A stretch of 64,000 nucleotides of DNA from JAKZRT01 sp965247915. Its GTDB lineage: Bacteria > Pseudomonadota > Alphaproteobacteria > Rhodobacterales > Rhodobacteraceae. Positions 62,616 to 64,000 of the stretch are shown here, in pieces. A program made the position numbers and the translations under genes. How positions within the stretch are numbered: the stretch's first letter is position 1; each line of letters opens with the position of its first letter. The stretch is taken from NCBI GenBank assembly GCA_965247915.1, contig OZ252048.1:2852001-2916000 (forward strand), read 5' to 3'. Under the pieces are notes generated by a model, which saw nothing but the letters and a program-made list of their open reading frames with translations, made no database searches and was not told the origin of the DNA.

Positions 62616-62637
62616 GATTATTGCGATCGCAATAATC
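62616..62637. repeat. 22-bp perfect palindrome
   Basis: GATTATTGCG and ATCGCAATAATC together form an unbroken 22-bp palindrome centred on GCGATCGC, 8 bp past the stop of the PglZ-partner gene. It could act as a terminator stem or a protein-binding site; there is no T-run in the direction of that gene. Confidence 0.7.
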
Positions 62638-62644
62638 GCTGCTT

Positions 62645-63367
62645 CTACTGTTCTGTGATCAGCGAAACAATTTGGTTTCCAGTGCTATCCGCGCGTAAGT
62701 CGATGTCAGGTGCGGAAGACAGGACAAAACCAATGTTCTCGCCAAGTCCAAATGGATAAATCACCGGTTGCGCATCCAATGTCCCGAGCCCGACAGGACG
62801 CCCAACAGATTTAAGCACCGCCTTGGTCATCCAGCGCACCAGATCCGGCCCTTCCAGAGCGACGATTTTCTTTCGGGTGAGTGTCTTGCCGTTGTCACTG
62901 CGATCGAGGGCTTCCCAATCGATTTGAGATTGAAGTACCATGTTGGTCATCCTTCTTGTCCCTTCACGTTCTCCGTAGATTTCGGCCATCCGACGATGCA
63001 CCTCAGCTGTGGTGCAGTCGCCCTGAAGCGAGGTCAATCGCCCGACGATTTCAGCCACTTTGGCGAAGAAGGGATAGGTCACGATTGCCATCCCCCATGT
63101 GAGAGCGGCTGGCGGCGTGGACGGCACTGATTGAAAAAGTTCAACGGCTCTTTGCGCAAATGGCTCAATTTCTTTCCGCGGCTCAAGCCAAAGTCGGTTC
63201 AGTACAGTTTTGGTCTTCTTTTTGGCCGCTAGTCCTGAATGCGCTTCATCCAACATGGCTTCAAGTTCGTCGGTCTCCGCGAGACCCGCTCTGACTTCCA
63301 TCGCTTTTCTCGCCCAGTCGAGTCGAATAAAACGGTCAAATCCAATCTGAGGTGCTGTCGGTCTCAT
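62645..63367 (-). CDS. Unknown protein encoded directly downstream of pglZ
   Basis: A 240-residue protein beginning MRPTAPQIGFDRFIRLDWAR. The middle segment TYPFFAKVAEIVGRLTSLQG then TTAEVHRRMAEIYGEREGTR looks like a winged-helix-type region. I recognise no family; in BREX type 3 operons the gene after pglZ is brxA, so a BrxA-like role is possible by position only. It starts one base after the pglZ stop, so the two are co-translated. Confidence 0.7.
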   Translation of the reverse strand: MRPTAPQIGFDRFIRLDWARKAMEVRAGLAETDELEAMLDEAHSGLAAKKKTKTVLNRLWLEPRKEIEPFAQRAVELFQSVPSTPPAALTWGMAIVTYPFFAKVAEIVGRLTSLQGDCTTAEVHRRMAEIYGEREGTRRMTNMVLQSQIDWEALDRSDNGKTLTRKKIVALEGPDLVRWMTKAVLKSVGRPVGLGTLDAQPVIYPFGLGENIGFVLSSAPDIDLRADSTGNQIVSLITEQ

Positions 63368-63368
63368 G

Positions 63369-64000
63369 TTATTCTTTCTTCATTTTAATCTTCACGAACG
63401 GCACAATCAGTACCTCTAACGCCATCCCTCCGTGAGCAACAATCTTGTTTCCTTTGGGCACAAACGCGCCGCGTCCACCTGCATATAGCGGCAGGAAGTC
63501 GGTCGGAAGCCCAGGTCCGCCGAACTGAAATGCATCAATCCCAGGCGGAACAGATGACGCAAGGTCTTCGCTTCGATAGGCTCTGACTCGCTCACCCTTC
63601 ATTTCGGATACAACACCCTGGCTGAGCCGTCCAATGCCCTCAGCATCAACGTTGCCGTGGTCCGCAGTCAGGTAGATATGATAGCCGTGCTTACTGAGCA
63701 TGAGAAACAGCTTTTCGATGAAGCCGGTATCGCACCATTCGCGAATTTGGCCTGCGATCCCGCGTTTGCCGAGCATTGCTCCGTGGACGATTTCATCGAT
63801 CATGTCGACAACAAGACCGGCCACTTTTGTCGTTGGCTTCGAGAGAGCCTCCTCTAGCGCCTCCAGTTGTTCGGAGCGCTTGAGCCCTTTCTGAAAGATG
63901 ATTTCGGGCTGTCGAAGCCCATTCTCTTGCCAGAACTTCGTCCAGAGTGAGGGCTCTTGAGCCGTCGTGGCCATTGATTTCTGGAATTCTCGGGGTTTAA
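63369..64000 (-). CDS. pglZ: PglZ-type alkaline-phosphatase-superfamily protein, 5' end outside window
   Basis: At least 210 C-terminal residues; the frame is open through the window edge, so the start lies further right. The motifs VAGLVVDMIDEIVHG and IYLTADHGNVDAEGIG are the metal-binding aspartates and DHG of the PglZ phosphatase fold, and GNKIVAHGGMALEVLIVPFV closes the domain. PglZ proteins are core parts of BREX and Pgl anti-phage systems. The spacing of these motifs and the terminal segment look most like BREX type 3 PglZ, but I cannot verify the subtype. It is followed by a coupled gene of unknown family. The rest of the operon should lie beyond the window. Confidence 0.78.
   Translation of the reverse strand, partial: KPREFQKSMATTAQEPSLWTKFWQENGLRQPEIIFQKGLKRSEQLEALEEALSKPTTKVAGLVVDMIDEIVHGAMLGKRGIAGQIREWCDTGFIEKLFLMLSKHGYHIYLTADHGNVDAEGIGRLSQGVVSEMKGERVRAYRSEDLASSVPPGIDAFQFGGPGLPTDFLPLYAGGRGAFVPKGNKIVAHGGMALEVLIVPFVKIKMKKE

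Overview
The window reads as a mosaic of high-G+C alphaproteobacterial DNA, most probably from a Rhodobacteraceae (roseobacter-type) genome. The evidence is an L-carnitine dehydrogenase/thioesterase fusion with a BKACE enzyme, Alphaproteobacteria-like MoaA, RecD2 and ParA proteins, and the style of the insertion sequences. No rRNA, tRNA or CRISPR array was seen. The left 7 kb is orderly and core-like. Everything to the right is accessory DNA crowded with insertion sequences (IS), truncated genes and recombination junctions.

Layout. 1-7.1 kb: fatty acid desaturase (partial) divergent from an XRE regulator; a carnitine-to-glycine-betaine operon on the minus strand (BKACE, lipoprotein, carnitine dehydrogenase-thioesterase, SDR) with an 11-G tract just before the dehydrogenase start; moaA; a truncated secreted protein. 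7.1-11.3 kb: an IS21-family remnant split by an IS1595-family element with a clear target duplication, then a decapitated ABC sugar-binding protein, a permease stub fused to an outer-membrane barrel tail, and an IS630 scrap. 11.3-32.4 kb: three related giant surface proteins on the minus strand, each with a passenger and a related C-terminal barrel: an FN3 protein with a frameshift at a G6 tract; a 2616-aa protein with 17 tandem 345-bp Calx-beta-like repeats; and an 18-FN3 protein. Orphan barrel tails lie on the plus strand. 32.4-36.8 kb: an IS5-family copy, then an IS21-family element whose istA is split by an IS3-family element (4-bp target duplication).

36.8-42 kb: one 1740-aa protein that joins a DEDD exonuclease-like domain, a RecQ helicase and a UvrD helicase. 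It is flanked by two inverted 1299-bp IS3 copies and is the most unusual intact gene in the window. 43.8-47.8 kb: EamA transporter, truncated amidohydrolase, an IS5 copy split by an IS481 element. 47.9-53.6 kb: HEAT-repeat protein, HigBA-type toxin-antitoxin pair, ParA plus a small RHH-like partner (plasmid-type partition), then a stack of broken IS256, IS630 and IS481 elements. 53.7-57.6 kb: recD2, a small hypothetical and a SprT-like metalloprotease, divergent from an excisionase-like HTH gene that is translationally coupled to a DUF499-like ATPase cut after about 18 codons by an IS5 copy. 58.7-64 kb: a broken effector-associated trypsin-like protein, an MqsRA toxin-antitoxin pair with twin palindromic operators, a Swt1/HEPN-like third gene cut by IS256, and at the edge a PglZ phosphatase with a downstream partner of unknown family.

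How it fits together. The left part is a catabolic operon converting carnitine to glycine betaine. The right third has the composition of a defence island (helicase fusion, two TA modules, DUF499 stub, EAD-protease remnant, HEPN protein, PglZ), heavily eroded by IS traffic. The four IS5 copies lack matching target duplications, which suggests that recombination between copies assembled much of this region. The adhesin cluster looks like a family diversified by repeat expansion and gene conversion.
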